From the NCBI RefSeq assembly GCF_001279525.1, contig NZ_LGDY01000177.1:62001-126000 (forward strand): a DNA stretch of 64,000 nucleotides, given 5' to 3'. Position 1 is the first letter of the stretch; each line of letters starts with the position of its first letter. The stretch comes from Nocardia sp. NRRL S-836. Its GTDB lineage: Bacteria > Actinomycetota > Actinomycetes > Mycobacteriales > Pseudonocardiaceae. The notes beneath the pieces were generated by a model. It was not told the origin of the DNA. It saw only the letters and a list, made by a program, of their open reading frames with translations, and searched no databases. The position numbers were made by a program, and so were the translations under genes. Positions 24,140 through 33,632 of this stretch are shown here, piece after piece.

Positions 24140-25135
24140 CTAGTTCCCCTCGATCCGAACCGGTGCGCCACTGCGGCGCGACTGCTCACACGCTTCAGCC
24201 AGGCGTAGGCTGATCAAACTCTGCCCCGCCGGTGACGGGTTCGCGACCTCGCCCGCGATGACCTGGGTGAACAGGTTCATCTCGTTGACGTACGCGCGGT
24301 GGAAGCGCTCGGGGAAACCGGGGTAGGCGTCCGGCCCGGCCACGTGACCGCCGGGCTCCAGCGAGTTCAGCGGCGTGCGCGCGTCGACGCCGGCGACCAG
24401 GGAGTCCCTGCTGCCCAGCACCTCAATGCGGTGGTCGTAGCCGACCGGGTCGTGCCGGCCGCCGGCCAGCGTGGCGTGCGCTCCGCCCGCGAACTTGAGC
24501 AGCACCACGGCGTTGTCCACGTCGTCGGCGTCCGCGAACGCCTGGTGCACCAGGACCGACCCGGACGCGTAGACCTCGACGACCGGCTCGCCGACCAGCC
24601 ACGGCACGCAGTCCAGGTCGTGGATCAGCAGGTCGCGGAAGATGCCGCCGCTCGCGGGCAGGTAGGAGAAGTCCGGCGGGGTGGCGTCGTTGCCGACGGC
24701 CCTGACCAGGTAGATGTCGCCGACCTCGCCCGCGCGGATGCGCCGGTGCAGCTCGTAGATCGCCGGGTCGAACCGGCGCTGGAAGCCCACGAGCACCTCG
24801 ACGCCGGACTTCTCGACGTCCTCGACCAGCGCGGCCATCTCGGCGACGTCGCTCGCGATCGGCTTCTCGCACAGCGTGGGCACGCCCCTGGCGATGGCCG
24901 CCCGCAGCATCTCCGGGTGGGTGTTCGTCGGGGTGGCGAGCAGGACGCCGTCCACGTTGCCGAGCAGCGTGGGGAGGTCGTCCACCGCCTTGGTGCCGGT
25001 GAGCTCCGCCGACGCCTGCGCGGCGCGACCGGGCACCGGGTCGAAGAGGAGCACCTCGTCGACCCGGTCCAGTGCGGCGAGGTTGGCCGCGTGCATGGTG
25101 CCGATCCGGCCGACACCCGCTACTCCGATCCGCAT
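24140..25135 (-). CDS. iolG: myo-inositol 2-dehydrogenase (IolG)
   Basis: 331 residues, Gfo/Idh/MocA family. Rossmann motif GVAGVGRIG at residues 4-12, the catalytic CEKPI lysine near 95, and DLLIHDLDCVPWLVGEP with the HDLD signature. It oxidises myo-inositol to scyllo-inosose with NAD. It is the first gene of the leftward operon; the ribosome site AGGGGAAA lies just upstream of ATG 25135, and two palindromic operators lie within 65 bases. Confidence 0.93.
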   Translation of the reverse strand: MRIGVAGVGRIGTMHAANLAALDRVDEVLLFDPVPGRAAQASAELTGTKAVDDLPTLLGNVDGVLLATPTNTHPEMLRAAIARGVPTLCEKPIASDVAEMAALVEDVEKSGVEVLVGFQRRFDPAIYELHRRIRAGEVGDIYLVRAVGNDATPPDFSYLPASGGIFRDLLIHDLDCVPWLVGEPVVEVYASGSVLVHQAFADADDVDNAVVLLKFAGGAHATLAGGRHDPVGYDHRIEVLGSRDSLVAGVDARTPLNSLEPGGHVAGPDAYPGFPERFHRAYVNEMNLFTQVIAGEVANPSPAGQSLISLRLAEACEQSRRSGAPVRIEGN

Positions 25136-25168
25136 CGCGCGTTTCCCCTGTTCGTAGCTGAGTTCTGT

Positions 25169-25198
25169 TAGAGCGCTCTATTGGTTGGAGCGCTCTAA
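25169..25198. promoter_or_regulatory. paired LacI-type operators between iolG and lacI-family gene
   Basis: Two copies of the palindrome GAGCGCTC are centred 17 bases apart. The first is part of TAGAGCGCTCTA (25169-25180), the second of GGAGCGCTCTAA (25187-25198). The central CG step in an inverted repeat is usual for LacI-family operators. The second copy sits between TTGGTT (25181-25186) and TAGCTT (25204-25209), a possible -35/-10 pair with 17-base spacing for the rightward gene. Both divergent transcripts should be repressed from here. Confidence 0.75.
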
Positions 25199-25268
25199 TG
25201 CTGTAGCTTGCGTCACACGGGTGTCAAGGGTGCGTTTCCGGCCCGTGACGTGAGGGGAGGTGTTGCCG

Positions 25269-26270
25269 GTGGTCAGGCCGACGATGGAAGACGTCGCCCT
25301 GCGCGCGGGGGTCTCCCGCGCACTGGTGTCACTGGTGATGCGCAACTCACCCAAGGTGAGCGAGGCGCGACGCACCGCTGTGCTGAAGGCCGCGGAGGAG
25401 CTGGGGTACTCGCCGCACGCCATGGCGCGGTCGCTGGCCTCGCGCACGTCGACGGTGCTCGGCGTGATGGTGTCCGACCTGCACAACGCGTTCTTCGCCG
25501 AGGTCGTCGACGGCATCGACGAGGTGGCGCGCGACCAGGGGTTCGACATCATCATCAACACCGGCGGTCGCTCGCCCGCCCGTGAACGCCGGGCCCTGGA
25601 GTCGCTGCTGTCCTTCCGCCCGGCCGGCCTCGTCCTGCTGTCACCGGTCGTACCGGCGACGGCGATCGGCAAGGCGGCGGAACAACTTCCGGTCGTGCTG
25701 GTCGCGCGGTCGTCACGCGTGTCCACTGTGGACACCGTCAACGACGACGGCGAGCAGGGCGCACGACTGGCCGTCGACCACCTGGTCTCGTTGGGGCACA
25801 AGCGCATCGCCCACCTCGACGGGGGCGAGGGCTCGCAGGCCGGTCCACGGCGGCGCGGGTACGTCGCCGCGATGGCGGCACACGGGCTGGCGCCGCAGGT
25901 CGTGCCGTCCGAGTACACCGACGCGGCCGGCGCGCGTGCGATCCGTTCGCTGATCGAGGACGGCGCCCTGCCCACGGCCATCCTGTCCTGCAACGACTTC
26001 AACGCGGTCGGCGCCATCTCGGCCCTGGAGGACGCGGGTCTGCGCGTCCCGGCCGACGTGTCCGTGGTCGGGTACGACAACACGTCGCTGGCGGCGCTGC
26101 GCCACGTCTCGCTGACCACGATCGACCAGCCCCGTGCCGAGTTCGGCCGGTTGGCCGCCGGGGCGCTGCTGCAGCGCGTCCGCGAAGAGCGCACTGAACC
26201 CGTGCGCCACCTCCTCAACCCCTCGCTCGTAGTCCGCACCACGACAGCTCCCCCAGGAGGACCGCGTTGA
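25269..26270 (+). CDS. LacI-family repressor of the inositol locus (IolR-like)
   Basis: 333 residues. N-terminal helix-turn-helix PTMEDVALRAGVSRALVSLV with the hinge helix PHAMARSLASR, then a periplasmic-binding-protein-like effector domain with LGVMVSDLHNAFFAEVV and the C-terminal SVVGYDNTSLA and LTTIDQP blocks. GTG 25269 is chosen because GGAGG (25256-25260) is 8 bases before it; TTG 25263 and GTG 25260 are alternatives. It is divergent from iolG and overlaps iolA, so it likely responds to inositol or a catabolite. The effector is not known. Confidence 0.88.
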   Translation: MVRPTMEDVALRAGVSRALVSLVMRNSPKVSEARRTAVLKAAEELGYSPHAMARSLASRTSTVLGVMVSDLHNAFFAEVVDGIDEVARDQGFDIIINTGGRSPARERRALESLLSFRPAGLVLLSPVVPATAIGKAAEQLPVVLVARSSRVSTVDTVNDDGEQGARLAVDHLVSLGHKRIAHLDGGEGSQAGPRRRGYVAAMAAHGLAPQVVPSEYTDAAGARAIRSLIEDGALPTAILSCNDFNAVGAISALEDAGLRVPADVSVVGYDNTSLAALRHVSLTTIDQPRAEFGRLAAGALLQRVREERTEPVRHLLNPSLVVRTTTAPPGGPR

Positions 26271-27760
26271 GCACCATCCCCCACTGGATCGACGGCGCCC
26301 GCACCACGGGGGTGTCGTCGCGCACGTCCGACGTCTTCGACCCGGCGACCGGAGCGGTGGCCAAGCAGGTCGTGCTCGCCGAGCAGGCCGACGTCGACCT
26401 CGCGGTGTCGTCCTCGCTGAAGGCCGCGCAGTCCTGGTCGGAGTCGTCGCTGTCGACGCGCTCGCGGATCCTGTTCGCCTACCGCCACCTGCTGCACGAG
26501 GCACGCGACGAGCTCGCGGCGATCATCACGTCCGAGCACGGCAAGGTGCTGTCGGACGCGGCCGGTGAGGTGCAGCGCGGCCTGGAGGTCGTGGAGTTCG
26601 CGTGCGGCATCCCGCAGCTGCTGAAGGGCGAGCACTCCGAGCAGGTGTCGCGCGGCGTCGACGCGTACTCGCTGCGCCAGCCGCTGGGCGTGGTCGCGGG
26701 CATCACGCCGTTCAACTTCCCGGTCATGGTGCCGATGTGGATGTTCCCCATCGCCATCGCCTGCGGGAACACGTTCGTCCTCAAGCCGTCCGAACGCGAC
26801 CCGTCGGCGTCGGTCCGCCTGGCGGAGCTGTTCCAGGAGGCCGGACTGCCCGACGGCGTGCTGAACGTGCTGCACGGCGACGCCTTCGCCGTCAACGCGC
26901 TGCTGGACCACCCGGACGTCGCGGCCGCCTCGTTCGTCGGCTCCACCCCGATCGCACGGCACGTCTACGCGCGCGGCACGGCGACCGGCAAGCGCGTGCA
27001 GGCGCTGGGCGGCGCGAAGAACCACATGGTCGTGCTGCCGGACGCCGACCTCGACGTGGCCGCCGACGCCGCCGTGTCCGCGGGCTACGGCTCCGCCGGC
27101 GAGCGCTGCATGGCGATCTCGGTGGTCGTGGCCGTGGGCTCCGCGGGGGACGAACTGGTCGACAAGATCGCCGCTCGCACCCGTGAGCTGCACCCGGCCG
27201 TGCTGCCCGGCACCGATCCCGCCGCCCAGATGGGCCCGCTGGTCACCGGCGCGCACCGGGACCGCGTCCGGTCCTATGTGGACGCCGGTGAGGCGGCGGG
27301 CGCCACGCTGGTCGTCGACGGCCGCGGGTACGCCCCGGAGGGCCACCCGGACGGCTTCTGGCTCGCACCGACGCTGTTCGACCACGTCACCAGCGACATG
27401 ACGATCTACACCGACGAGATCTTCGGGCCGGTGCTGTCGGTCGTGCGCGCCGAGACGTTCGAGGACGCCCTCGCCCTGGTCAACGCCAACCCCTACGGCA
27501 ACGGCACCGCGATCTACACCGGTGACGGGCTGGCGGCCCGCGAGTACCAGCGGCGCGTGCACGTCGGCATGGTCGGCATCAACGTGCCGATCCCCGTGCC
27601 GATGGCCTACTACTCGTTCGGCGGGTGGAAGGACTCGCTGTTCGGCGACACGCATGTGCACGGCGCCGAGGGCGTGAAGTTCTACACCCGCGCCAAGGCG
27701 ATCACGGCCCGATGGCCGCAGCAGCACGGCGTCAACCTCGGCTTCCCCACCCACGGCTGA
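26267..27760 (+). CDS. iolA: CoA-acylating (methyl)malonate-semialdehyde dehydrogenase (IolA/MmsA)
   Basis: 497 residues, aldehyde-dehydrogenase superfamily. PFNFPVMVPMWMFPIA is typical of the MmsA subgroup, and the catalytic Cys lies in SAGERCMAIS; the usual general-base Glu after GG is replaced by GGAKNHMVVLPDA as in CoA-acylating members. It converts malonate semialdehyde from the inositol path to acetyl-CoA and CO2. It starts with a rare TTG (26267) overlapping the regulator stop as TTGA, with AGGAGG upstream. Confidence 0.92.
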   Translation: MSTIPHWIDGARTTGVSSRTSDVFDPATGAVAKQVVLAEQADVDLAVSSSLKAAQSWSESSLSTRSRILFAYRHLLHEARDELAAIITSEHGKVLSDAAGEVQRGLEVVEFACGIPQLLKGEHSEQVSRGVDAYSLRQPLGVVAGITPFNFPVMVPMWMFPIAIACGNTFVLKPSERDPSASVRLAELFQEAGLPDGVLNVLHGDAFAVNALLDHPDVAAASFVGSTPIARHVYARGTATGKRVQALGGAKNHMVVLPDADLDVAADAAVSAGYGSAGERCMAISVVVAVGSAGDELVDKIAARTRELHPAVLPGTDPAAQMGPLVTGAHRDRVRSYVDAGEAAGATLVVDGRGYAPEGHPDGFWLAPTLFDHVTSDMTIYTDEIFGPVLSVVRAETFEDALALVNANPYGNGTAIYTGDGLAAREYQRRVHVGMVGINVPIPVPMAYYSFGGWKDSLFGDTHVHGAEGVKFYTRAKAITARWPQQHGVNLGFPTHG

Positions 27761-27821
27761 CCCGTTCGGCCGTCTCGTCCGCCACCGGCACCGACCGCGT
27801 TCCTGGTCGTGCGCGGTGCAT

Positions 27822-27856
27822 GAGAAAGCCCCCGCCGGGAGAGCGGGGGCTTTCTC
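27822..27856. terminator. bidirectional terminator between iolA and tctA
   Basis: GAGAAAGCCCCCGC (27822-27835) and GCGGGGGCTTTCTC (27843-27856) are perfect 14-base arms around a seven-base loop. The A/T-containing outer ends give a TTTCTC tail in the rightward direction and GAGAAA-complement in the leftward one, so it can end both iolA and tctA transcripts. Confidence 0.85.
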
Positions 27857-27865
27857 GTGACGTGG

Positions 27866-29377
27866 TCAGGCGTCGATCTTCTCGCGTTCCGGTGCCGTCG
27901 TGGCGGGCGGCTTCGGCAGGAACCTCCTGAGCAGCGGGAAGAACACGATCAGCAGGATCACGACGTAGACGATCACGGCCATCGGGGTGTTGACGAGGCC
28001 GGTCAGCGAGCCGTCGGAGAGCTGCAACGCGCGGCGCATCTGCTGTTCCGCGGCCGGGCCGAGGATCACGCCGATGATGGCCGGCAGCACCGGCAGGCCG
28101 TAGCGGCGCATCGCGAAGCCGAGCACGCCGATCACCAGCATCAGCAGCAGGTCGAAGATGTCCGCGTTGACCGCGTACGCGCCGACGGAGGCGAAGAACA
28201 GGATGCCCGCGTAGAGGTACGGGCGCGGGATGCGCAGCAGCTTCGCCCACAACGGCGCGAGGGGCAGGTTCAGCACCAGCAGCAGCGTCAGGCCGATGAA
28301 CAGCGACGCGATCAGCGCCCACACCAGGTTGGCCTCGCGCTGGAACAGCAACGGGCCGGGCTGGATGCCGTACTGCTGGAACGCGGCCAGCATGACCGCC
28401 GCGACCGCCGTGGTGGGCAGGCCGAGGGTCAGCATCGTGACCAGGGTGCCCGCGGCGGACGCCGAGGCCGTCGACTCCGGGCCGGCCACGCCCTCGATGG
28501 CGCCCTTGCCGAACTCGTCCTTGTGCTTGGAGAGGCGCTTCTCGGTCACGTACGACAGGAACGTCGGGATCTCCGCGCCACCGGCTGGGATCGCGCCGAA
28601 CGGGAACCCGATCACCGGGCCGCGCAGCCACGGCTTCCAGGTGCGCTTGAGGTCCGCCTTCGACAGCCACGGGCGGCCGACCGGGATCGGCTCGAAGGCC
28701 TTGCGCCGCAGGTGCGCCGCGACCCACAGGGCCTCGCCGACCGCGAACAGCGCCACAGCCACGACGACCACGTCGATGCCGTCGGCCAGGTGCAGCGAGC
28801 CGAAGGTCAGGCGCTGCTGGCCGGTCATCTCGTCCAGGCCGACCAGTCCGAGCGTGAGGCCGATCAGCAACGACGCCACGCCGCGGATGCGGGAGGCGCC
28901 CAGCACCGAGGTGACCGCGATGAACGCCAGCACCATGATCGCGAACAGGTCCGGCGCGCCGATGTCGACGGCGTGCTTGGCCACGAACGGCGCGAGCAGC
29001 ACGATCAGCAGTGTGCCGATGATGCCGCCGGTGAAGTGGCCGATCGCGGCGGCGGCAAGCGCTTGCGCGCCACGTCCCTTGCGGGCCATGGGGTTGCCCT
29101 CGAAGGCCGTGACGACCGCCGCGCTCTCACCCGGTGTGTTCAGCAGGATCGACGTCGTGGAGCCGCCGAACATGCCGCCGTAGTAGATGCCCGCGAACAT
29201 GATGAACGCGCCGGTCGGCTCCATGCCGTAGGTGACCGGCAGCAGCAGCGCCACCGCCATGGCCGGGCCGATGCCCGGCAGGACGCCGATCGCGGTGCCC
29301 AGGAGCACGCCGATCGCGGCCATCAGCAGGTGTGTCGGCGTCAGCGCGGTCGCGAAGCCGTCGAGCAGTTGTTCCAC
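27866..29377 (-). CDS. tctA: tripartite tricarboxylate transporter large permease TctA
   Basis: 503 residues, polytopic (about 11-12 segments), the standard TctA length. It contains [21 protein letters not shown] near the N-terminus and the repeated loop [15 protein letters not shown] in the second half. With TctB and the extracytoplasmic receptor TctC it imports tricarboxylates such as citrate using an ion gradient. The GTG start at 29377 abuts the tctB stop with no gap. Confidence 0.92.
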   Translation of the reverse strand: MEQLLDGFATALTPTHLLMAAIGVLLGTAIGVLPGIGPAMAVALLLPVTYGMEPTGAFIMFAGIYYGGMFGGSTTSILLNTPGESAAVVTAFEGNPMARKGRGAQALAAAAIGHFTGGIIGTLLIVLLAPFVAKHAVDIGAPDLFAIMVLAFIAVTSVLGASRIRGVASLLIGLTLGLVGLDEMTGQQRLTFGSLHLADGIDVVVVAVALFAVGEALWVAAHLRRKAFEPIPVGRPWLSKADLKRTWKPWLRGPVIGFPFGAIPAGGAEIPTFLSYVTEKRLSKHKDEFGKGAIEGVAGPESTASASAAGTLVTMLTLGLPTTAVAAVMLAAFQQYGIQPGPLLFQREANLVWALIASLFIGLTLLLVLNLPLAPLWAKLLRIPRPYLYAGILFFASVGAYAVNADIFDLLLMLVIGVLGFAMRRYGLPVLPAIIGVILGPAAEQQMRRALQLSDGSLTGLVNTPMAVIVYVVILLIVFFPLLRRFLPKPPATTAPEREKIDA

Positions 29378-29908
29378 CTAGAACACCTCCATCAGCGGGC
29401 CGCCGGGCAGGGGGACGCCGAGCAGGTTGTTGAACACCAGGAACGTCACGATCGACATGCCGGCCGCGATCAACGGGTCGCGCACCAGGTTGCGGCTGCC
29501 GAGCGCGTAGGCCGCGCCCCAGAACAGGATCGCGCCGGAGATCGGGAACCCGACCACGCCGATCAGCGCGGCGTTGGCGAGGAAAGCACCGCACAGCAAC
29601 AGGACCGTGCGCCAGTCGGCGGGTGCGGACAGGTCGACGTCCTCACCACCCTCGGCCTCGCCGCGGCCGCCGCGCAGCACGTCGCGGGCCAGCAGGACCG
29701 CCACGACCAGCAGCAGCGAGCCGACCAGGATCGGCACCGCCTTGGGGCCGACCGGTCCGCGCTGGGCGAAGTCGGTGGGGATCCGCACCGCGTCGCTGAG
29801 CACCAGCACGCCGAGCACGACCAGCAGGGCGCAGATGCCCAGCTCGGAACGTTCGCGCAGCCAGCCCGCGGCCCCCTGCCGGGGCCGTTGTCCCGTCGTG
29901 GTCGTCAT
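29378..29908 (-). CDS. tctB: tripartite tricarboxylate transporter small subunit TctB
   Basis: 176 residues with four hydrophobic segments, the TctB layout. The N-terminus is basic and cytoplasmic; an acidic linker ([12 protein letters not shown]) separates segments 2 and 3. It has the family block [23 protein letters not shown] 29908 overlaps the tctC stop (ATGA), fixing the start. Confidence 0.88.
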   Translation of the reverse strand: MTTTTGQRPRQGAAGWLRERSELGICALLVVLGVLVLSDAVRIPTDFAQRGPVGPKAVPILVGSLLLVVAVLLARDVLRGGRGEAEGGEDVDLSAPADWRTVLLLCGAFLANAALIGVVGFPISGAILFWGAAYALGSRNLVRDPLIAAGMSIVTFLVFNNLLGVPLPGGPLMEVF

Positions 29909-30891
29909 GCGAGCCCCAAGTCCTTGAGCACCGTTGCCACCCGCTTGTTCTCGTTGTCGAGGAAGGTCCCGAACTCGTCGCCCGGCGCGAACGCGTCGGT
30001 CCAGCCGTTGCGCTGCAAGGCTTCCGACCACTGCGGCGTCTTGTGCATCCGCGCGAACAGGTCCACGAGCCGGTCGCGGTCGGTCTGCGTGATGCCCGGC
30101 GGCGCGACGATGCCGCGCCAGTTGGTGAACTCGACGTCCACGCCCGCCTGCCGCAGCGTCGGCGCGTCGACGCCCTGGATGCGGTCCTTGCTGGTCACCG
30201 CGAGCACCCGCAGCGTGCCGGCCTGGATCTGGTCGCGGTACTCGCCGACGCCGGAGACGCCGAACGCGACCTTGCCGCCCAGGACGCTGGCCAGCAGCTC
30301 ACCGCCACCGTCGAACGGGATGTAGTTCACGGTCCTGGGCGGCAGGCCGACGGCCTTCGCGATCAGCATCGGCGCCAGGTGGTCAGGGCCGCCCGGTGCC
30401 GAACCGCCGCCGACGGTCACCGTGCCCGGGTTGGCCTTCCACGCATCGACCAGCTGTTTCATCGACGTGTACGGCGAGTCCCTCGACACCACGACGATGT
30501 CCGGTTCCTCGATCAGCTTCGCGATCGGGGTGGTGTCGAGCAGCGAGTTCGGCGACTTGTTCGTGTACACCGCGCCGACCACGCCCAGACCCATCGACAT
30601 GATCATCTTGCCGTTGCCGCGCTCACCGACCGTGCGCCCGAGGCCGACCGTGCCGCCGGCGCCGGGCAGGTTGAACACCTCGGCGTTGCGCAGCAGGTCA
30701 GCGTCCTCCATGGCCTTCGCCGCGGTGCGCGCCGTGATGTCGTACCCGCCGCCCGGCTGGTTCGGCACGAGGACGCGCAGCGTCCGCACCGAGGCCGTGT
30801 CGCTGCTGTCCGCACCCGGCGTCAGCAGCGGTGGCACCAGCAGGACGGCGAGCAACGCCGTCGCCACCGCCACCCACACCTTCACCGACAC
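29905..30891 (-). CDS. tctC: tripartite tricarboxylate transporter receptor TctC
   Basis: 328 residues. An N-terminal hydrophobic segment (about 5-22, signal anchor or signal peptide without lipobox) leads into a Bug/TctC-type receptor: LRVLVPNQPGGGYDITAR, NLPGAGGTVGLG and VGGGSAPGGPDHLAP are the ligand-loop blocks. It should bind a carboxylate outside the membrane and hand it to TctA. It is the first gene of the tct operon and is divergent from the two-component system. Confidence 0.88.
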   Translation of the reverse strand: MSVKVWVAVATALLAVLLVPPLLTPGADSSDTASVRTLRVLVPNQPGGGYDITARTAAKAMEDADLLRNAEVFNLPGAGGTVGLGRTVGERGNGKMIMSMGLGVVGAVYTNKSPNSLLDTTPIAKLIEEPDIVVVSRDSPYTSMKQLVDAWKANPGTVTVGGGSAPGGPDHLAPMLIAKAVGLPPRTVNYIPFDGGGELLASVLGGKVAFGVSGVGEYRDQIQAGTLRVLAVTSKDRIQGVDAPTLRQAGVDVEFTNWRGIVAPPGITQTDRDRLVDLFARMHKTPQWSEALQRNGWTDAFAPGDEFGTFLDNENKRVATVLKDLGLA

Positions 30892-30939
30892 TGTGATCCC
30901 CGCCTCTCGTCCGCGTGGTTGGACATGTTGCTCTCGTGT

Positions 30940-30973
30940 AAACCTTGATGTCGCTCTTGCGCTTCTAAGGTTT
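30940..30973. promoter_or_regulatory. inverted repeat between tctC and the sensor kinase
   Basis: AAACCTT (30940-30946) and AAGGTTT (30967-30973) are perfect reverse complements, 20 bases apart, in the 129-base divergent intergenic region. The response regulator encoded next door is a candidate binder. The A+T-rich stretch between about 30938 and 30985 also holds the promoters. Confidence 0.4.
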
Positions 30974-31020
30974 CTTTCGGTCTTTCTGGTCAGAGCCCGA
31001 TCACGACGAGGGGAGGTCTG

Positions 31021-32550
31021 ATGCGCCGCCGCCGATCCCTCGCCAGCCAGTTGCTCGTGTGGCAACTCGTAGTCGTCGTGTGCCTACTCTGCGCGGTGGG
31101 CGCGCTGACCGTCGTCCAGACGGGCCGCAACTTTCGCTCCAACGAGGAACGCCGGATGCTGTCCGTCGCGGAGAACGTCGCCGCCACGAGCGTCGTCCAG
31201 ACGCAGATGGGCGACCGCGACCTGCTGGCACCGGCCGCGGAGACCGCGCGGAGCCTCTCCGGCGCCACCTACGTGCTGATCGTCGACCTGCGCGGCCGGA
31301 TCCTCACCTCGCCCGACCCGGCGCAGGTCGGGTCCACTCTGGACCGGACGACGTCCGCGTTCGACGGCAGGGCGTGGGTCGGCACGGCCGGCGACTCGAT
31401 CGAGGCGCACGTGCCGGTGTTCGCCGCGGACACCCGCAGGGTCAACGGGATCGTGGTCGCCGGCGCGCGCGAGCCGGGCATCTGGGAGGGTGCGCTCGAC
31501 CAGCCGGTGGACGCGCTGCGGTACCTGCTGGTGGCGCTCGTCATCGGTGTCACGGGCTCGTTGTTGCTGGCGCGCAGGGTGAAGAACCAGACGCTCGGGC
31601 TGGAGCCGCACGAGATCACCGCGCTGGTGGAGAACCGCGAGGCGTTGCTGCACGGCATCCGGGAGGGTGTGGTCGGGCTTGACGCGCAGGACCGGATCAC
31701 GCTGGTCAACGACCACGCGCGGGAGCTGCTGGCGTTGCCGGGGGACGCGGTCGGGCGGTCGGTGGAGGAGCTGGAGCTCAACGACCGGCTGCGCGACGTG
31801 CTGACCGGGCGTGCCACCGGCGTCGACCAGCTCGTGCTGCGGCAGGGGGTCGTGCTCACGTTGAACCGCATGCCGATCAAGGGCGCGGGCGCGGTCGTGA
31901 CGTTGCGCGACCGCACGGAACTGCTTGCGCTGCAACACGAGCTGGACGCCTCGCAGCACGCGACCGACACGTTGCGGGCGCAGGCGCACGAGTTCGCGAA
32001 CCGGCTGCACACCATCGCCGGGCTGATCGCGCTGAAGGAGTACGACGAGGTCAGCAACTACATCCACCAGATCAGCTCGGCGCAGGACCAGTGGCGCTCC
32101 GAGGTCAGCGAGTCGATCGGCGACCCCGCCGTGGCCGCGCTGCTGATCGCCAAGGCGTCGCTGGCCGCCGAGCGCGGCACGGCGCTGCGGCTGGACCCGG
32201 ACAGCGTGCTGGGCCGCATCGACGAGGCGTTGTCCGCTGATCTGGTGATGGTGCTGGGAAATCTCGTCGACAACGCGTTGGATGCGCTGAGCTCGTTGAA
32301 CGGCGACCGGAAGTGGATCGAGGTGGGTGTGGTGCAGGTGGACGACGGAGTCCAGGTCGTGGTCCGCGACTCCGGTCCGGGAGTCGCGCCGGAACTGGCG
32401 GAAGAGGTGTTCCGGCACGGGTTCACGACCAAGGCGGCATCGCACGGTGAACGCGGGATCGGGCTCGCGCTGATCCGGCGGGCCTGCCTGCGGCGCGGTG
32501 GTTCGGTGAGCGTGTCCGGTTCGGTGTTCACGGCGAGGCTGCCGTGGTGA
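31021..32550 (+). CDS. CitA/DcuS-family sensor histidine kinase
   Basis: 509 residues. Transmembrane helices at about 12-34 and 166-188 enclose an extracytoplasmic PASp/Cache sensor domain; a cytoplasmic PAS domain (about 205-300) follows. The SpoOB-like dimerisation helix has AQAHEFANRLHTIAGLI with phosphoacceptor His323, and the ATPase domain has LGNLVDNALDAL (N box), RDSGPGV and GERGIGLALI (G boxes). This family senses C4-dicarboxylates or citrate. Divergence from tctCBA suggests that carboxylate import is the target. A strong GGGGAGG precedes ATG 31021. Confidence 0.9.
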   Translation: MRRRRSLASQLLVWQLVVVVCLLCAVGALTVVQTGRNFRSNEERRMLSVAENVAATSVVQTQMGDRDLLAPAAETARSLSGATYVLIVDLRGRILTSPDPAQVGSTLDRTTSAFDGRAWVGTAGDSIEAHVPVFAADTRRVNGIVVAGAREPGIWEGALDQPVDALRYLLVALVIGVTGSLLLARRVKNQTLGLEPHEITALVENREALLHGIREGVVGLDAQDRITLVNDHARELLALPGDAVGRSVEELELNDRLRDVLTGRATGVDQLVLRQGVVLTLNRMPIKGAGAVVTLRDRTELLALQHELDASQHATDTLRAQAHEFANRLHTIAGLIALKEYDEVSNYIHQISSAQDQWRSEVSESIGDPAVAALLIAKASLAAERGTALRLDPDSVLGRIDEALSADLVMVLGNLVDNALDALSSLNGDRKWIEVGVVQVDDGVQVVVRDSGPGVAPELAEEVFRHGFTTKAASHGERGIGLALIRRACLRRGGSVSVSGSVFTARLPW

Positions 32551-33218
32551 AGCGGGTGCTGGTCGTGGACGACGACTTCATGGTGGCCAAGGTGCACAGC
32601 GGGTACGTCGCGCGCACGGCCGGGTTCGAGGTCGCCGGGGTCGCGCACACGGGCGCGGACGCGTTGCGACAGGTGGCGGCGCTCAAGCCGGACCTGGTGC
32701 TGCTGGACGTCTACCTGCCGGACATGAGCGGGCTGGACGTGCTGAAGTCGTTGCGCGCCAACGAGGACGTCGACGTCATCGTGATCACCGCGGCGACCGA
32801 CGTGGACACCGTGCGCGGTGCGATGCGCGGCGGGGTGCTGCACTACCTGATCAAGCCGTTCGACTACGACGCGCTGCGCGACCAGCTCGCGCACTTCGCG
32901 TCGTTGCACGAGCGGCTGGACCGGCTCGGGTCGGCCGCGCAGGCGGACGTGGACCAGGTGTTCGGGGCCCGGCCGTCGTCGAAACCGTTGCTGCCCAAGG
33001 GGTTGACGCCGGAGACCGCGCGGCTCGTGGAGAACGCGCTGAAGTCGCACCCGGATGGGCTGTCGGCCTCGGAGTGTGCCTCTTCGACGGGTGTCGCACG
33101 GGTCAGCGCGCGCCGGTACCTGGAGCACTTCGTCTCCGCCGGACGAGCGGAGGTCCGGTTGCGCTACGGCGGAACCGGCCGGCCCGAACGGATCTACGCG
33201 TTAGTCCCAGGAGCCTGA
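32544..33218 (+). CDS. CitB/DcuR-family response regulator
   Basis: 224 residues. Receiver domain with VVDDDF, phosphoacceptor Asp55 in LLLDVYLPD, and the switch Lys in YLIKPF; the C-terminal half has an HTH resembling that of CitT/DcuR (LSASECASSTGVARVSARRYLEHF). It overlaps the kinase stop (start at GTG 32544 or the next codon, GTG 32547). It likely activates tctCBA on carboxylate sensing. Its last 18 bases overlap the convergent arfB. Confidence 0.9.
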   Translation: MVKRVLVVDDDFMVAKVHSGYVARTAGFEVAGVAHTGADALRQVAALKPDLVLLDVYLPDMSGLDVLKSLRANEDVDVIVITAATDVDTVRGAMRGGVLHYLIKPFDYDALRDQLAHFASLHERLDRLGSAAQADVDQVFGARPSSKPLLPKGLTPETARLVENALKSHPDGLSASECASSTGVARVSARRYLEHFVSAGRAEVRLRYGGTGRPERIYALVPGA

Positions 33219-33623
33219 ACGGCCGCGCTTCGTCTGCGCGCGGCGCTTCTTGCCGGCGATGCGGCGTTCCTTCGAGCCCCTGGTGGGCTTGGTCGGCTTG
33301 CGCATCGGCGGCGGTGGCGCGGCCGCGGCGCGCAACAACTCGGCGAGGCGTTCGCGTGCGGCGGCGCGGTTCTGCAGCTGGGCGCGGTGCTCGGACGCGG
33401 CGATCGTGAGGACGCCGTCGACGAGCCGACCGGCCAGCCTGTCGAGCATCCTGCGCTTGAGGTGCTCGGGGACGCTCGGCGAGTTCATGAGGTCGAAGCT
33501 CAGCTCGACCCGGCTGTCGGCGGTGTTCACGCCCTGCCCGCCGGGGCCGCCCGACCTGGAGAAACGTTCGCGCAACTCGGACGCCGGCAGCACCAGCGTC
33601 CGAGTCACGGTCACGTCGTTCAT
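33201..33623 (-). CDS. arfB: ArfB-type alternative ribosome-rescue hydrolase
   Basis: 140 residues. The release-factor-like domain has the hydrolytic motif RSGGPGGQGVNTADSRVEL (GGQ at about residues 28-30), and the basic C-terminal tail (RKPTKPTRGSKERR...KKRRAQTKRG) would enter the empty mRNA channel of a stalled ribosome. It releases the nascent chain from non-stop complexes. The tail overlaps the end of the response-regulator gene by 18 bases on the other strand. Confidence 0.92.
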   Translation of the reverse strand: MNDVTVTRTLVLPASELRERFSRSGGPGGQGVNTADSRVELSFDLMNSPSVPEHLKRRMLDRLAGRLVDGVLTIAASEHRAQLQNRAAARERLAELLRAAAAPPPPMRKPTKPTRGSKERRIAGKKRRAQTKRGRSGSWD

Positions 33624-33632
33624 GCCTCCAGG

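Noticed and set aside
25178..27754. Long minus-strand frame of 858 codons opposite lacI and iolA
   Set aside because: It is antisense to two clear genes, is Arg/Val/Gly-rich without domains and follows their codon periodicity; a G+C shadow.
27857..30325. Long plus-strand frame of 822 codons opposite tctA, tctB and tctC
   Set aside because: His/Arg/Gln-rich shadow of three well-supported transporter genes; no start site or domain.
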